Shown here one piece after another: positions 1 through 9,213 of a DNA stretch of 64,000 bases (positions are counted from its first letter, which is position 1; every line of letters begins with the position of its first letter). Both the position numbers and the translations under genes were made by a program. Source of the DNA: Microbacterium nymphoidis (GTDB taxonomy: Bacteria; Actinomycetota; Actinomycetes; Actinomycetales; Microbacteriaceae); the NCBI RefSeq assembly GCF_021044885.1, contig NZ_JAJNOD010000006.1:1-64000 (forward strand), given 5' to 3'. Under the pieces are notes generated by a model. The model searched no databases and was not told the origin of the DNA. It was given only the letters and a program-made list of their open reading frames with translations.

Positions 1-25
1 GGGGCGCCGTCATCGACGGCGCCCC
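1..25 (-). terminator. Rho-independent-type hairpin downstream of sdhB
   Basis: Perfect 11-bp inverted repeat (1-11 with 15-25) closed by a 3-base loop. It lies just past the sdhB stop codon on the minus strand. No clear T-tract is visible because the window ends here. It probably ends the sdh operon transcript. Confidence 0.8.
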
Positions 26-42
26 TCTGGTCTGCGGTGAGT

Positions 43-801
43 TCAGCGACGGCCGGACAGGACCGCCTGCTTGACCTCGGCGATGGCCTTGGTGACCTCG
101 ATGCCACGGGGGCACGCCTCGGTGCAGTTGAAGGTGGTGCGGCAGCGCCACACGCCTTCCTTGTCGTTGAGGATGTCCAGGCGCACGTCAGCGGCGTCAT
201 CTCGGGAGTCGAAGATGAAGCGGTGCGCGTTGACGATGGCGGCGGGGCCGAAGTACTGCCCATCCGTCCAGAAGACCGGGCAGGACGACGTGCACGCAGC
301 GCACAGGATGCACTTGGTGGTGTCATCGAAGCGCTCGCGCTCGACGATCGACTGCGTGCGCTCCTTGCCCGGCTCGGCCGCCTTGGCCGGCTGCAGGAAG
401 GGCTGCACCTCGCGGTAGGAGGCGAAGAACGGCTCCATGTCGACGATCAGGTCCTTCTCCAGCGGCAGACCCTTGATCGCCTCGACGTAGATCGGCTTGG
501 AGATGTCCAGGTCCTTGATCAGCGTCTTGCAGGCGAGCCGGTTGCGGCCGTTGATGCGCATGGCGTCCGAACCGCAGATGCCGTGCGCGCACGAGCGGCG
601 GAACGACAGCGAACCGTCGACCTCCCACTTGATCTTGTGCAGCGCGTCCAGCACGCGGTCGGTGGCGTAAAGCTCCACGTCGTAGTCCACCCAGCGCGGC
701 TCGGCGTCCTGCTCCGGGTCGAAACGACGGATGATGAACGTGACCGTGTAGGCCTGCACACCGGAGTCGTTGGTGGGTGCCTCGGCGAGATCAGTCGACA
801 T
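43..801 (-). CDS. sdhB: Succinate dehydrogenase iron-sulfur subunit
   Basis: The 252-residue iron-sulfur subunit of respiratory complex II carries electrons from the SdhA flavin to quinone on the inner face of the membrane. The N-terminal ferredoxin-like domain has the [2Fe-2S] ligands C71, C76 and C91, with Asp in the fourth ligand position as in the E. coli protein. The C-terminal domain has the [4Fe-4S] cluster C164-x2-C167-x2-C170 plus C174, and the [3Fe-4S] set C220, C226, C230. The ATG overlaps the sdhA stop in a TGATG arrangement, so translation is probably coupled. It is the last gene of sdhCDAB. Length is normal for the family and identification is firm. Confidence 0.97.
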   Translation of the reverse strand: MSTDLAEAPTNDSGVQAYTVTFIIRRFDPEQDAEPRWVDYDVELYATDRVLDALHKIKWEVDGSLSFRRSCAHGICGSDAMRINGRNRLACKTLIKDLDISKPIYVEAIKGLPLEKDLIVDMEPFFASYREVQPFLQPAKAAEPGKERTQSIVERERFDDTTKCILCAACTSSCPVFWTDGQYFGPAAIVNAHRFIFDSRDDAADVRLDILNDKEGVWRCRTTFNCTEACPRGIEVTKAIAEVKQAVLSGRR

Positions 802-2603
802 CAGTACTTCCTCTCCATCGGCTGGTAGCGGGTGACGACGACGGGCTTCCAGTCCAGCTTGATGTGGTCGGTGGCGTCATCGGAGTGGGGGTCACCGGTG
901 AGGTAGGCCATCGTGTGCTTCATGTAGTTCTCGTCGTCGCGCTTCGGGAAGTCGTCGCGCATGTGACCGCCACGGCTCTCCTCGCGGTTGCGGGCCGCAT
1001 ACACGACCACCTCGGCGAGATCGAGCAGGAAGCCCAGCTCGATCGCCTCCAGCAGGTCCGTGTTGAAGCGGCGACCCTTGTCGTCGACGTAGATGTTCTT
1101 GTAGCGCTCGCGCAGTTCCTCGATGGTACCCAGCACGCTGGTCAGCGACTCCTCGGTGCGGAACACCTGAGCCTTCATGTCCATCTCGTCCTGCAGACGC
1201 TTGCGCAGCGTGGCGATGCGCTCCGTGCCCTTGGCGTTGCGGATGCCCTCGACCATGTCGATGACGGCCTGCGCGGGGTTCTCCGGAAGCGGCACGAACT
1301 CGGCCGCGTTGGCGTACTTCACGGCGTTGCGACCGGCGCGCTTGCCGAACACGTTGATGTCCAGCAGGGAGTTGGTACCGAGGCGGTTGGAACCGTGCAC
1401 TGACACGCACGCGCACTCACCGGCGGCGTAGAGTCCCGGAACCACGGTGTTGTTGTCCGCGAGGACCTCGGCGTCGTTGTTGGTGGGGATGCCGCCCATG
1501 GCGTAGTGCGCGGTGGGCATCACCGGAACCGGCTCGACCACCGGGTCCACGCCCAGATAGGTGCGCGCGAACTCGGTGATGTCGGGGAGCTTGGTCTCCA
1601 GGACCTCGGCGCCCAGGTGCGTGCAGTCCAGCAGCACGTAGTCCTTGTGGGGGCCGGCGCCGCGCCCGTCCAGGACCTCCTGGACCATCGAGCGCGCCAC
1701 GATGTCGCGCGGTGCGAGGTCCTTGATGGTGGGGGCGTAGCGCTCCATGAAGCGCTCACCGGAGGCGTTGCGGAGGATGGCGCCCTCACCGCGCGCACCC
1801 TCGGTGAGGAGGATGCCCAGGCCCGCGAGGCCGGTGGGGTGGAACTGGAAGAACTCCATGTCCTCCAGCGGCAGCTTCTTGCGCCAGATGATGCCGACGC
1901 CGTCACCGGTGAGGGTGTGGGCGTTGGAGGTGGTCTTGAACATCTTCCCGAATCCGCCGGTGGCGAAGACGACCGCCTTGGAGTGGAACACGTGGATCTC
2001 GCCCGTGGCCAGCTCGTAGGCGACGACGCCCGCGATCTTCGTGTCCGCGCCCTCGCCGACCGTGATGAGGTCGAGAGCGTAGAACTCGTTGAAGAAGTTG
2101 ATGCCCAGCCGCACGCAGTTCTGGAACAGCGTCTGCAGGATCATGTGACCGGTGCGGTCAGCCGCGTAGCAGGCACGGCGCACCGGCGCCTTGCCGTGAT
2201 CGCGGGTGTGGCCGCCGAAGCGGCGCTGGTCGATCTTGCCCTCGGGGGTGCGGTTGAAGGGAAGACCCATGTTCTCGAGGTCGATGACCGCGTCGATGGC
2301 CTCCTTCGCGAGGATCTCCGCCGCGTCCTGGTCGACGAGGTAGTCACCGCCCTTGACGGTGTCGAAGGTGTGCCATTCCCAGCTGTCCTCTTCGACGTTG
2401 CCGAGTGCGGCTGCCATGCCGCCCTGCGCCGCTCCCGTGTGGGAGCGCGTCGGGTAGAGCTTGGAGATGACCGCGGTCTTCGCGCCGGGGCCCGCCTCGA
2501 TCGCCGCGCGCATGCCGGCGCCGCCGGCACCGACGATGACGACGTCGAACTGGTGGTAGTGCACGCCGTCCTTGACGTACGAGTCTGCTGTCTCAGTAGC
2601 CAC
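801..2603 (-). CDS. sdhA: Succinate dehydrogenase flavoprotein subunit
   Basis: The FAD-binding catalytic subunit of complex II oxidises succinate to fumarate. The N-terminal Rossmann motif GAGGAG is at residues 25-30. H55, in a SHTGAAQGG context, is the expected site of covalent FAD attachment. The capping-domain motifs HPTGL and GARGEG follow. I chose the GTG at 2603 (600 residues) because GAGAGG sits at Shine-Dalgarno distance. An in-frame ATG at 2639 would overlap the sdhD stop and add 12 unconserved-looking residues. The gene lies between sdhD and sdhB in one minus-strand operon. Confidence 0.96.
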   Translation of the reverse strand: MATETADSYVKDGVHYHQFDVVIVGAGGAGMRAAIEAGPGAKTAVISKLYPTRSHTGAAQGGMAAALGNVEEDSWEWHTFDTVKGGDYLVDQDAAEILAKEAIDAVIDLENMGLPFNRTPEGKIDQRRFGGHTRDHGKAPVRRACYAADRTGHMILQTLFQNCVRLGINFFNEFYALDLITVGEGADTKIAGVVAYELATGEIHVFHSKAVVFATGGFGKMFKTTSNAHTLTGDGVGIIWRKKLPLEDMEFFQFHPTGLAGLGILLTEGARGEGAILRNASGERFMERYAPTIKDLAPRDIVARSMVQEVLDGRGAGPHKDYVLLDCTHLGAEVLETKLPDITEFARTYLGVDPVVEPVPVMPTAHYAMGGIPTNNDAEVLADNNTVVPGLYAAGECACVSVHGSNRLGTNSLLDINVFGKRAGRNAVKYANAAEFVPLPENPAQAVIDMVEGIRNAKGTERIATLRKRLQDEMDMKAQVFRTEESLTSVLGTIEELRERYKNIYVDDKGRRFNTDLLEAIELGFLLDLAEVVVYAARNREESRGGHMRDDFPKRDDENYMKHTMAYLTGDPHSDDATDHIKLDWKPVVVTRYQPMERKY

Positions 2604-2629
2604 GCTGTGATGCCTCTCCGGATTCCCGC

Positions 2630-3076
2630 TCAACTGCACGTCACACCGGCGACCACGTCACCGGCGGTGGCGCCGATGCAGGGGTCGAAGGCGATCACGA
2701 CGTAGGTGCCGAGGATGATGAGGACCGCCGCGGCGATCCAGATCAGGCTGACGAGCACCGTGCGAACGGTCTTGTGGGTCACGTAGTCGTTGGTGACGGT
2801 GGTCATGCCGTTGGCGCCGTGGATCAGAGCGAGCCAGAGCATGAGCCCGTCCCAGACCTGCCAGAAGCCGCCGGCGTACTTGCCCGCCACGAACCCGAAC
2901 GTGATCTGGTGGATCCCCTCGCCCGTCAGTAGGTTGACGAACAGGTGCCCGAAGATCAGGACGATCAGCAGCACGCCGCTGATGCGCATGTAGAGCCAGC
3001 CCCACTTCTGGAGGTTGAAGCCGCCGTTGCGCTTGACGTGCGGCGTGCGCGGCATCGCGAGCATCTCCGCGGTCAT
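2630..3076 (-). CDS. sdhD: Succinate dehydrogenase membrane anchor subunit
   Basis: A 148-residue hydrophobic anchor of complex II with three predicted membrane spans (about 28-50, 72-93 and 105-130). H44 and H86 lie within spans and are candidate heme or quinone-site residues. The ATG at 3076 overlaps the sdhC stop (TGATG). A longer frame extends upstream through sdhC, but that part is an out-of-frame shadow, so the start is set by the overlap and by the hydrophobic content. With SdhC it anchors SdhAB and reduces quinone. Confidence 0.9.
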   Translation of the reverse strand: MTAEMLAMPRTPHVKRNGGFNLQKWGWLYMRISGVLLIVLIFGHLFVNLLTGEGIHQITFGFVAGKYAGGFWQVWDGLMLWLALIHGANGMTTVTNDYVTHKTVRTVLVSLIWIAAAVLIILGTYVVIAFDPCIGATAGDVVAGVTCS

Positions 3077-3510
3077 CAGTGACCACCTCCCACAGAGCTG
3101 AACACGCGCACGAGGTGCGCGGGGGCGAAGCCGGCCATCACCACGACCCAGACCGCGATGACGCCCCAGAAGAGCTGGCGCTGGTACTTGGCGCCCTTCG
3201 ACCAGAAGTCGACGAGGATGATGCGCAGGCCGTTGAACGCGTGGAAGGCGATCGCCGCGACCAGCACCGTCTCTCCCAGACCCATGACCGGGTTCTTGTA
3301 CGTGCCGATGACGGCGTCGTACGCCTCCGGCGACACAGTCAGCAATGCCGAGTCCAGCACGTGGACCAGCAGGAAGAAGAAGATCGCGACACCGGTGATG
3401 CGGTGCAGAACCCAGGACCACATGCCTTCGTTACCCCGGTACAGGGTGCCGCGCGGCGTCTTCGATGTGGTCTCGGATACCGACGGTGTCAAGCGAGCGC
3501 TTGTGGACAC
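3076..3510 (-). CDS. sdhC: Succinate dehydrogenase cytochrome b556 subunit
   Basis: A 144-residue cytochrome b subunit of complex II with three membrane spans (about 33-55, 78-102 and 113-136). It carries the family LHRITG motif (H36) and the AFHAFNGLR segment, where H90 is the likely heme ligand. The GTG at 3510 is preferred because GGGAGG precedes it at good spacing. An ATG at 3567 would add 19 residues without a ribosome site. It is the first gene of sdhCDAB, about 50 nt downstream of a recognisable promoter at 3568-3596. Confidence 0.92.
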   Translation of the reverse strand: MSTSARLTPSVSETTSKTPRGTLYRGNEGMWSWVLHRITGVAIFFFLLVHVLDSALLTVSPEAYDAVIGTYKNPVMGLGETVLVAAIAFHAFNGLRIILVDFWSKGAKYQRQLFWGVIAVWVVVMAGFAPAHLVRVFSSVGGGH

Positions 3511-3567
3511 GTCGTCCTCCCTGATCGATGAGAAGCGCAGGCGTGAACGGCACGCGGGCGCATCCAC

Positions 3568-3596
3568 ATCCTATGCCCGCCGTGCAGAAGGGTCGA
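3568..3596 (-). promoter_or_regulatory. Candidate sigma-A promoter for sdhCDAB
   Basis: On the minus strand a -35 TCGACC (3591-3596) and a -10 TAGGAT (3568-3573) are separated by exactly 17 bp. Each matches consensus at four of six positions. A start near 3561 would give a leader of about 50 nt before the sdhC GTG. Confidence 0.5.
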
Positions 3597-3712
3597 GAAA
3601 GGACACCCTTACTCTGGGGGTACCGTCGCTCCGCCCGGGCGTGCCGCCGCCGCGGACGCCGGTGAACTCGCTCGCCTGTGCGAGCCGCCAGGAACGGGCA
3701 GAGCGGTGCCGG

Positions 3713-3718
3713 TACGGT
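3713..3718 (+). promoter_or_regulatory. -10 element for manC (leaderless pattern)
   Basis: TACGGT ends 7 nt before the manC ATG, so transcription would start at or beside the start codon. No clear -35 is visible. Confidence 0.35.
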
Positions 3719-3725
3719 GAGGGGC

Positions 3726-4844
3726 ATGACTGTGCCCTTGGACGACTTCTACGCTGTGATCCCGGCGGGAGGCATCGGCAGCCGCCTGTGGCCGCTGTCC
3801 CGCGCCGACGCGCCGAAGTTCCTGCACGATCTGACGGGTTCCGGACATTCCCTGCTGCGCGACACCTGGGACCGTCTGCTGCCCCTGGCCGGACCCGAGC
3901 GCATCGCCGTGGTCACCGGGCGGGCGCATCGAGCGGCAGTGGAGGAGCACCTCCCCGACCTGGCGGACATGAACGTCTTCCTGGAGTCCGAGCCCCGGGA
4001 GTCATCGGCTGCCATCGGCCTCGCCGCCGCGATCCTGCATCGGCGCAACCCCGACGTGATCATCGGATCCTTCGCCGCCGATCACGTGATCCGCGGGGAG
4101 CGGGTGTTCGAGTGGGCGGTGCAGCAGGCGGTCGCCGTCGCGCGCGCGGGCTACATCTGCACGATCGGCATCACCCCGACCGAGCCGTCCGTCGGCTTCG
4201 GCTACATCAAACGCGCCGACGACGAGCTCGCGGTGGAGGGCGCTCCCGAGGCGGCGCTGGTCGAGCGCTTCGTCGAGAAGCCGGACCTCGCCACGGCCAA
4301 GCAGTATCTGGAGGAGCGCACCTACCTCTGGAACGCGGGGATGTTCATCTCCCGCGCCGATGTGCTTCTCGAGGAGCTGCGCCGGACGAAGCCCGCGTTG
4401 CACGCGGGTCTCATCGAGCTGGCGGAGGCATGGGATGACAAGGAGCTGCGCGGTCCGGCGGTCGATCGGATCTGGCCGCGGCTGGAGAAGATCGCCATCG
4501 ACTACTCGGTCGCCGAGCCCGCCGCCGATGCGGGTCGTCTCGCCGTCATCCCGGGGCACTTCGACTGGGACGACGTCGGCGACTTCGCCAGCCTCGCAAA
4601 GCTGCAGAACCGCGGCCGCCCGAGTGATCTGGCCATCATCGGCGCAGAGGCCCGCGTGCTCGCCGACGCCTCCAGCGGCATCGTGGTCAGCCAGACCAAA
4701 CGCGTGATCTCCCTCATCGGCGTGCGCGACATCGTGGTGGTCGACACTCCGGACGCGCTGCTGGTCACCACCAGCGAGCACGCCCAGCGCGTGAAGGGTG
4801 TCGTAGACGCGCTGAAGCTCACGGGCCGCGGCGACGTTCTGTAG
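3726..4844 (+). CDS. manC: Mannose-1-phosphate guanylyltransferase
   Basis: A 372-residue nucleotidyltransferase that makes GDP-mannose from mannose-1-phosphate and GTP. The signature GGIGSRLWPLSR at 15-26 continues to PKFL; FVEKP and WNAGMF follow, as expected for the GMP/ManC family. It lacks the C-terminal isomerase domain of bifunctional enzymes. The ATG at 3726 is chosen because the conserved domain starts immediately after it, although the frame stays open upstream. It is divergent from sdhC and probably monocistronic. It supplies GDP-mannose for envelope glycans and mannosylated lipids or proteins. Confidence 0.9.
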   Translation: MTVPLDDFYAVIPAGGIGSRLWPLSRADAPKFLHDLTGSGHSLLRDTWDRLLPLAGPERIAVVTGRAHRAAVEEHLPDLADMNVFLESEPRESSAAIGLAAAILHRRNPDVIIGSFAADHVIRGERVFEWAVQQAVAVARAGYICTIGITPTEPSVGFGYIKRADDELAVEGAPEAALVERFVEKPDLATAKQYLEERTYLWNAGMFISRADVLLEELRRTKPALHAGLIELAEAWDDKELRGPAVDRIWPRLEKIAIDYSVAEPAADAGRLAVIPGHFDWDDVGDFASLAKLQNRGRPSDLAIIGAEARVLADASSGIVVSQTKRVISLIGVRDIVVVDTPDALLVTTSEHAQRVKGVVDALKLTGRGDVL

Positions 4845-4849
4845 TCGCG

Positions 4850-4889
4850 CACGCTTCCGCGTGATCATCTGCGCAGGTCAGCGCGCAGA
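4850..4889 (+). terminator. Two small hairpins after manC
   Basis: A 5-bp stem (4850-4854 with 4859-4863) is followed by a 7-bp stem (4868-4874 with 4883-4889). Neither has a T-tract, so termination here is only plausible. Confidence 0.35.
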
Positions 4890-4910
4890 ATCGCGGGCGA
4901 AAATCCGGCT

Positions 4911-4930
4911 TCGTGCTCATATGAGCACGA
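4911..4930. promoter_or_regulatory. 20-bp perfect palindrome, candidate operator of the nucleoside operon
   Basis: TCGTGCTCATATGAGCACGA is a perfect palindrome with no spacer. It stands 120 bp before the BMP-lipoprotein gene and 2 bp before a possible -35 TTGAGG (4933-4938) whose -10 AACCAT (4956-4961) is 17 bp away. This is the form of a dimeric repressor or activator site. No regulator gene adjoins it, so the protein that binds it is unknown. Confidence 0.55.
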
Positions 4931-5050
4931 CGTTGAGGATCTGTTGCATCTCGATAACCATTGGATCTGCACCCGTCGAAGCGCGCATGTTTCCGGGTAG
5001 TTTTCGATTGCTCCCGTGAAGTCCGCGGGGCCTATCCCGTGGAGGCCTGA

Positions 5051-6184
5051 GTGACCATCTCAACCACCAAGAAGATCGTGGGCGTCGCAGCAGCAGCCGG
5101 CCTGCTCTTCGCGCTCGCCGGCTGTGGTGCCGCACCCGAAGACACCACGTCGACGTCGGGCGCAGGCGCCACCGGCGGTGCCGAGAAGCCCGCTGACAGC
5201 AACTTCAAGCCCTGCATCGTCTCCGACGACGGCGGATGGAACGACAAGTCGTTCAACCAGTCCGCCAAGGAGGGCCTCGACAAGATCGCCGCCGAGCTCG
5301 GCGTCAAGACGGTCGAGCTGCAGTCCGACGGCGACAGCGACTACGCGCCCAACCTGGAGCAGCTGGTCAGCCAGAACTGCACCTACATCGTGACCGTCGG
5401 CTTCAAGCTGGCCGCCGCCACGGTGGACTCGGCCAAGGCCAACCCCGACATCAACTACGCGATCATCGACGATTCCGCCGATGTCGACCAGGACGGCAAG
5501 ACCGACGCGCCGAACATTAAGCCGCTGCTGTTCGACACCGTGCAGGCTGCCTACCTCGGCGGTTACGCCGCTGCCGCGTGGTCTGACGCCAGCGGCGTCA
5601 ACAAGGTCGGCACCTTCGGTGGCATCCCGATCCCGCCGGTCACCATCTTCATGGACGGCTTCGTCGACGGTGTGAAGAAGTTCAACGAGGACAACAGCAA
5701 GAACGTCGAGGCCATCGGCTGGGACGTCGCTGCGCAGAACGGTCAGATGACGGGTGGCTTCGCAGCCAACGACACCGCCAAGCAGACCGCTCAGTCGCTG
5801 CTGGACCAGGGTGCTGACGTGCTGCTGCCCGTCGGTGGCCCGATCTACCAGTCGGCTGCTGCCGCCATGGCAGAGGGCGACGTCATGCTCGGCGTCGACT
5901 CCGACGTGGCCGTGTCCGACCCCTCGGTCGCCGACAAGGTGCTCGTCTCGATCATGAAGCGCATCGACGAGGCCGTGTACACCTCGGTCAAGGAAGCCGC
6001 TGCTGGCAACGTGGACGTGACCCCCTACCTGGGCACGCTCGCCAACGACGGTGTCGGCCTCTCCAGCTTCCACGACTTCGAGTCGAAGCTGCCCGCCGGT
6101 CTCACCGACAAGCTGGATGCCCTGAAGAAGGACATCATCGACGGCAAGATCACGGTCACCTCGGTCTCCTCGCCGAAGGCCTGA
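5051..6184 (+). CDS. BMP/PnrA-family nucleoside-binding lipoprotein
   Basis: A 377-residue extracytoplasmic solute-binding protein of the BMP/PnrA family, which in characterised members binds purine nucleosides for an ABC importer. The N-terminus has a Lys-rich start, a hydrophobic core and the lipobox LAGC with C25 as the lipidation site. A Thr/Ser/Gly-rich linker (26-50) follows. The DDGGWNDKSFNQSA region is typical of the family. The GTG at 5051 is preceded by GGAGG. A terminator directly after the gene, with the ATPase gene after it, allows the binding protein to be made in excess over the transporter. Confidence 0.92.
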   Translation: MTISTTKKIVGVAAAAGLLFALAGCGAAPEDTTSTSGAGATGGAEKPADSNFKPCIVSDDGGWNDKSFNQSAKEGLDKIAAELGVKTVELQSDGDSDYAPNLEQLVSQNCTYIVTVGFKLAAATVDSAKANPDINYAIIDDSADVDQDGKTDAPNIKPLLFDTVQAAYLGGYAAAAWSDASGVNKVGTFGGIPIPPVTIFMDGFVDGVKKFNEDNSKNVEAIGWDVAAQNGQMTGGFAANDTAKQTAQSLLDQGADVLLPVGGPIYQSAAAAMAEGDVMLGVDSDVAVSDPSVADKVLVSIMKRIDEAVYTSVKEAAAGNVDVTPYLGTLANDGVGLSSFHDFESKLPAGLTDKLDALKKDIIDGKITVTSVSSPKA

Positions 6185-6194
6185 CCCACTCCCG

Positions 6195-6230
6195 GATGCG
6201 GCCGGGCGGAATCCTCCGCCCGGCCGCATC
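6195..6230 (+). terminator. Strong hairpin between binding protein and ATPase genes
   Basis: A perfect 16-bp stem (6195-6210 with 6215-6230) with a 4-base loop, 10 bp past the lipoprotein stop. The T-tract is poor. It likely attenuates read-through into the transporter genes, which have their own -10 element at 6314. Confidence 0.8.
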
Positions 6231-6313
6231 TGCTGTCATCACCCCGGATCGAGCACCAGCGGCGCGCACATCGCGGCCTGTTGACGCTCTGTCCTCTGAA
6301 CACGTGTCCTCGA

Positions 6314-6319
6314 TAAGGT
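6314..6319 (+). promoter_or_regulatory. -10 element for the ATPase gene (leaderless pattern)
   Basis: TAAGGT ends 6 nt before the ATG at 6326. A separate promoter here would explain how the ATPase and permease genes are expressed beyond the upstream terminator. Confidence 0.4.
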
Positions 6320-6325
6320 GCACCC

Positions 6326-7828
6326 ATGAAGCTTGAGCTCCGCGGAATCACGAAGCGGTTCGGCAACCTCGTCGCCAACGACCACATCTCCCTGACTGTC
6401 CAGCCCGGTGAGATCCACGCGCTGCTCGGGGAGAACGGCGCCGGAAAGTCCACCCTGATGAACGTCCTGTACGGCCTCTACCAGGCCGACGAGGGCGAGA
6501 TCCTGCTGGATGACGTCGTCCAGAACTTCGCCGGCCCCGGCGACGCGATGTCCGCCGGCATCGGCATGGTGCACCAGCACTTCATGCTGATCCCGGTCTT
6601 CACCGTGGCCGAGAACGTGATGCTCGGCCACGAGCAGACCCATGGTCCCGGCATCCTCGACATCGACGCCGCCCGCGAGCACGTGCGCACCGTGGCGGCG
6701 CGCTTCGGGTTCGAGATCGACCCCGACGCGATCGTGGAGGACCTTCCGGTCGGCGTCCAGCAGCGCGTCGAGATCATCAAGGCTCTGGCACGCGATGCCC
6801 GCGTGCTGGTGTTCGATGAGCCCACCGCCGTGCTCACCCCGCAGGAGACCGATGAGCTGATGGCCATCATGCGTCAGCTGCGCGAAGAGGGCACCGCCAT
6901 CGTCTTCATCACCCACAAGCTGCGCGAGGTGCGTGAGGTGGCCGATCGGATCACCATCATCCGTCTCGGACGCGTCGTGGGGGAGGCTTCGCCCACCGCG
7001 AGCAACACCGAGCTGGCGTCCCTCATGGTGGGCCGGGCGGTCGAGCTCACGGTGCACAAGAATGCACCCGACATCCGCCCGGGCGGCCTGGTCGTCAGCG
7101 ACCTGAGCGTGCAGCTGCCGTCGGGTCAGCTCGCCGTGGATCACATCAGCTTCGAGGTGCGCCCCGGTGAGGTGCTCGCCATCGCCGGTGTGCAGGGCAA
7201 CGGTCAGACGGAGCTGGTCGAAGCGCTCGTCGGCATGCAGAACCGGGTCACCGGCTCCGCCCGGCTGGGGGATGTCGAGCTGGTGGGCAAGAACGTGCGA
7301 GCGGTGCTCGACGCCGGTGTCGGCTTCGTGCCCGAGGACCGCAACGAGGATGGCCTGGTCGGCTCGTTCTCGGTGGCGGAGAACCTCATCCTCGATCGTT
7401 CCTCCGATGCGCAATTCGCGGTCGCGGGCACGATCCGCCGCGGTGCGCTTGACACCTTCGCGCGTGACCGCATCGCGGAGTACGACATCCGGACGCAGGG
7501 CCCGCAGACCCCGGCGGCTGCGCTCTCGGGCGGCAACCAGCAGAAGGTGGTGATCGCCCGCGAGCTGAGCCGCGACCTGACGCTCTTCATCGCGTCCCAG
7601 CCCACGCGCGGCGTCGATGTCGGCTCGATCGAGTTCATCCACAAGCGCGTCGTCGAGACGCGCGATTCGGGCGTGCCCGTCATCGTCGTCTCCACGGAGC
7701 TCGACGAGGTCACCGCGCTCGCCGACAAGATCGCGGTGATGTACCGCGGACAGATCATGGGCATCGTCCCCGCGGACACCCCGCGCGACGTGCTCGGCCT
7801 CCTGATGGCGGGAGAGAAGGCAGCATGA
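6326..7828 (+). CDS. Nucleoside ABC transporter ATP-binding protein
   Basis: A 500-residue double ABC ATPase of the sugar/nucleoside importer type (YufO/NupO-like). The first cassette has Walker A GENGAGKST at 35-43, a signature-like GVQQR segment and Walker B VLVFDEPTAVL. The second cassette has the degenerate Walker A GVQGNGQTE, the signature LSGGNQQK and IASQPTRG in place of a standard Walker B, as is usual for this class. It overlaps the first permease by ATGA. With the BMP lipoprotein and two permeases it should energise nucleoside uptake. Confidence 0.93.
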   Translation: MKLELRGITKRFGNLVANDHISLTVQPGEIHALLGENGAGKSTLMNVLYGLYQADEGEILLDDVVQNFAGPGDAMSAGIGMVHQHFMLIPVFTVAENVMLGHEQTHGPGILDIDAAREHVRTVAARFGFEIDPDAIVEDLPVGVQQRVEIIKALARDARVLVFDEPTAVLTPQETDELMAIMRQLREEGTAIVFITHKLREVREVADRITIIRLGRVVGEASPTASNTELASLMVGRAVELTVHKNAPDIRPGGLVVSDLSVQLPSGQLAVDHISFEVRPGEVLAIAGVQGNGQTELVEALVGMQNRVTGSARLGDVELVGKNVRAVLDAGVGFVPEDRNEDGLVGSFSVAENLILDRSSDAQFAVAGTIRRGALDTFARDRIAEYDIRTQGPQTPAAALSGGNQQKVVIARELSRDLTLFIASQPTRGVDVGSIEFIHKRVVETRDSGVPVIVVSTELDEVTALADKIAVMYRGQIMGIVPADTPRDVLGLLMAGEKAA

Positions 7829-9213
7829 ACGAGAAGAACAGCGGATCGGACGACCCGCTCGCGGCAGCAGGACCAACGGCTGCTGCCGAGGCGGTCGCGG
7901 CCGAGAAGACCATCACCACCGAGGTGGCCAGCACCGCCGGAGCGCTCGCCGCCCAGGGCGAGCCGAGTCGCAACATCCAGAACATCCCGGTTCCCCGCGG
8001 CAACGCGGTGATGCGGGAGATCCTCCGCGGCAGTGTCGTCACGACGCTGTTCGCGATCCTCGCGGCCTTCATCATCGGCGGCATCCTCATCGCCGCCACC
8101 GACCCCGCCGTGCAGAAGGCGTCCGGCTACTTCTTCAGCCGCCCGATGGACACCATCTCCGCCATCTGGCACGCGGTGTCCAACGGCTACTGGGCCCTCT
8201 TCCGCGGCTCCATCTTCGATCCCGAAGCGGCGAACTTCGTGCGGATGATCCGCCCGCTGACGAACACGCTCGGCTTCGCGGTGCCGCTCATCCTCGCCGG
8301 TCTCGGTGTCGGCCTCGCCTTCCGTGTGGGCCTGTTCAACATCGGTGCTCAGGGGCAGATGCTCATCGCGGGCGTGTTCGCCGGCTTCCTGTCGTTCCAG
8401 ATGTCGATGCCGATGTGGCTGCACATCCCGTTCACCATCCTGGTCGCCGCCCTCGGTGGCGCGGCATGGGCCGGAATCGCGGGCTTCCTCAAGGCGCGCA
8501 CGGGTGCGCACGAGGTGATCCTCACGATCATGCTGAACTGGATCGCCCTCAACCTCGTCGGCTTCCTGGTGCGCACTCCCGGGCTGCAGAAGCCCGGATC
8601 GAACCAGTCGCAGTCGGTTGCGACGCCCGAAACCGCACAGCTGCCGGCACTGGCCGGCCCGCAGTTCCCGGGACTGAATCTCGGCCTCATCGTGGTGATC
8701 ATCCTCACGGTGGTGGTCTGGTGGCTGATGGAGCGCTCCAGCCTCGGCTTCCGCATGCGCGCCGTGGGCGAGAACCCCCACGCAGCCCGTGCCGCGGGCA
8801 TCAGCGTCGACCGGATGTACATCTACGCGATGATGTTCGCCGGAGCCCTCGCCGGCATCGCCGGTGCGTACCAGGTGACCGCCGTCACCACCTCCGGCTT
8901 CGACAACCGCTTCGATGCGGGCGTCGGCTTCGACGCGATCACCGTGGCGCTGCTCGGACGCAGCCGCGCCGGCGGCGTGTTCGCGGCCGGTCTGCTCTTC
9001 GGCGCTCTCAAGGCCGGATCCTTCGCGATGAGTGGCCAGGGCATCCCGTCCGAGATCGTCGTGGTGGTCCAGTCGATCATCGTTCTCTTCATCGCGGCAC
9101 CCCCGCTGGTGCGGACGATCTTCTTCCTCCCCAAGAGCGACGCGGAGATCGCGGCGAAGCTCAAGGCCAAGGCAGCCAAGAAGGCGGCCAAGACGAAGGC
9201 GGTGGCGGCATGA
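7825..9213 (+). CDS. Nucleoside ABC transporter permease 1
   Basis: A 462-residue permease of the BPD_transp_2 (RbsC/YufP-like) family. The first ~70 residues are Ala/Glu/Thr-rich and look cytoplasmic. About ten membrane spans follow, with the family segment RVGLFNIGAQGQM and the conserved GENPHAARAAGI loop that contacts the ATPase. The C-terminus is a Lys/Ala-rich tail. It starts inside the ATPase stop (ATGA) and ends in a second ATGA overlap with permease 2, so the three genes are translationally coupled. Confidence 0.92.
   Translation: MNEKNSGSDDPLAAAGPTAAAEAVAAEKTITTEVASTAGALAAQGEPSRNIQNIPVPRGNAVMREILRGSVVTTLFAILAAFIIGGILIAATDPAVQKASGYFFSRPMDTISAIWHAVSNGYWALFRGSIFDPEAANFVRMIRPLTNTLGFAVPLILAGLGVGLAFRVGLFNIGAQGQMLIAGVFAGFLSFQMSMPMWLHIPFTILVAALGGAAWAGIAGFLKARTGAHEVILTIMLNWIALNLVGFLVRTPGLQKPGSNQSQSVATPETAQLPALAGPQFPGLNLGLIVVIILTVVVWWLMERSSLGFRMRAVGENPHAARAAGISVDRMYIYAMMFAGALAGIAGAYQVTAVTTSGFDNRFDAGVGFDAITVALLGRSRAGGVFAAGLLFGALKAGSFAMSGQGIPSEIVVVVQSIIVLFIAAPPLVRTIFFLPKSDAEIAAKLKAKAAKKAAKTKAVAA

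Noticed and set aside
6239..7876. A 545-residue minus-strand frame opposite the ABC ATPase gene
   Set aside because: Antisense shadow typical of high-GC DNA, rich in Asp/His/Arg repeats, while the plus strand has clear Walker motifs.
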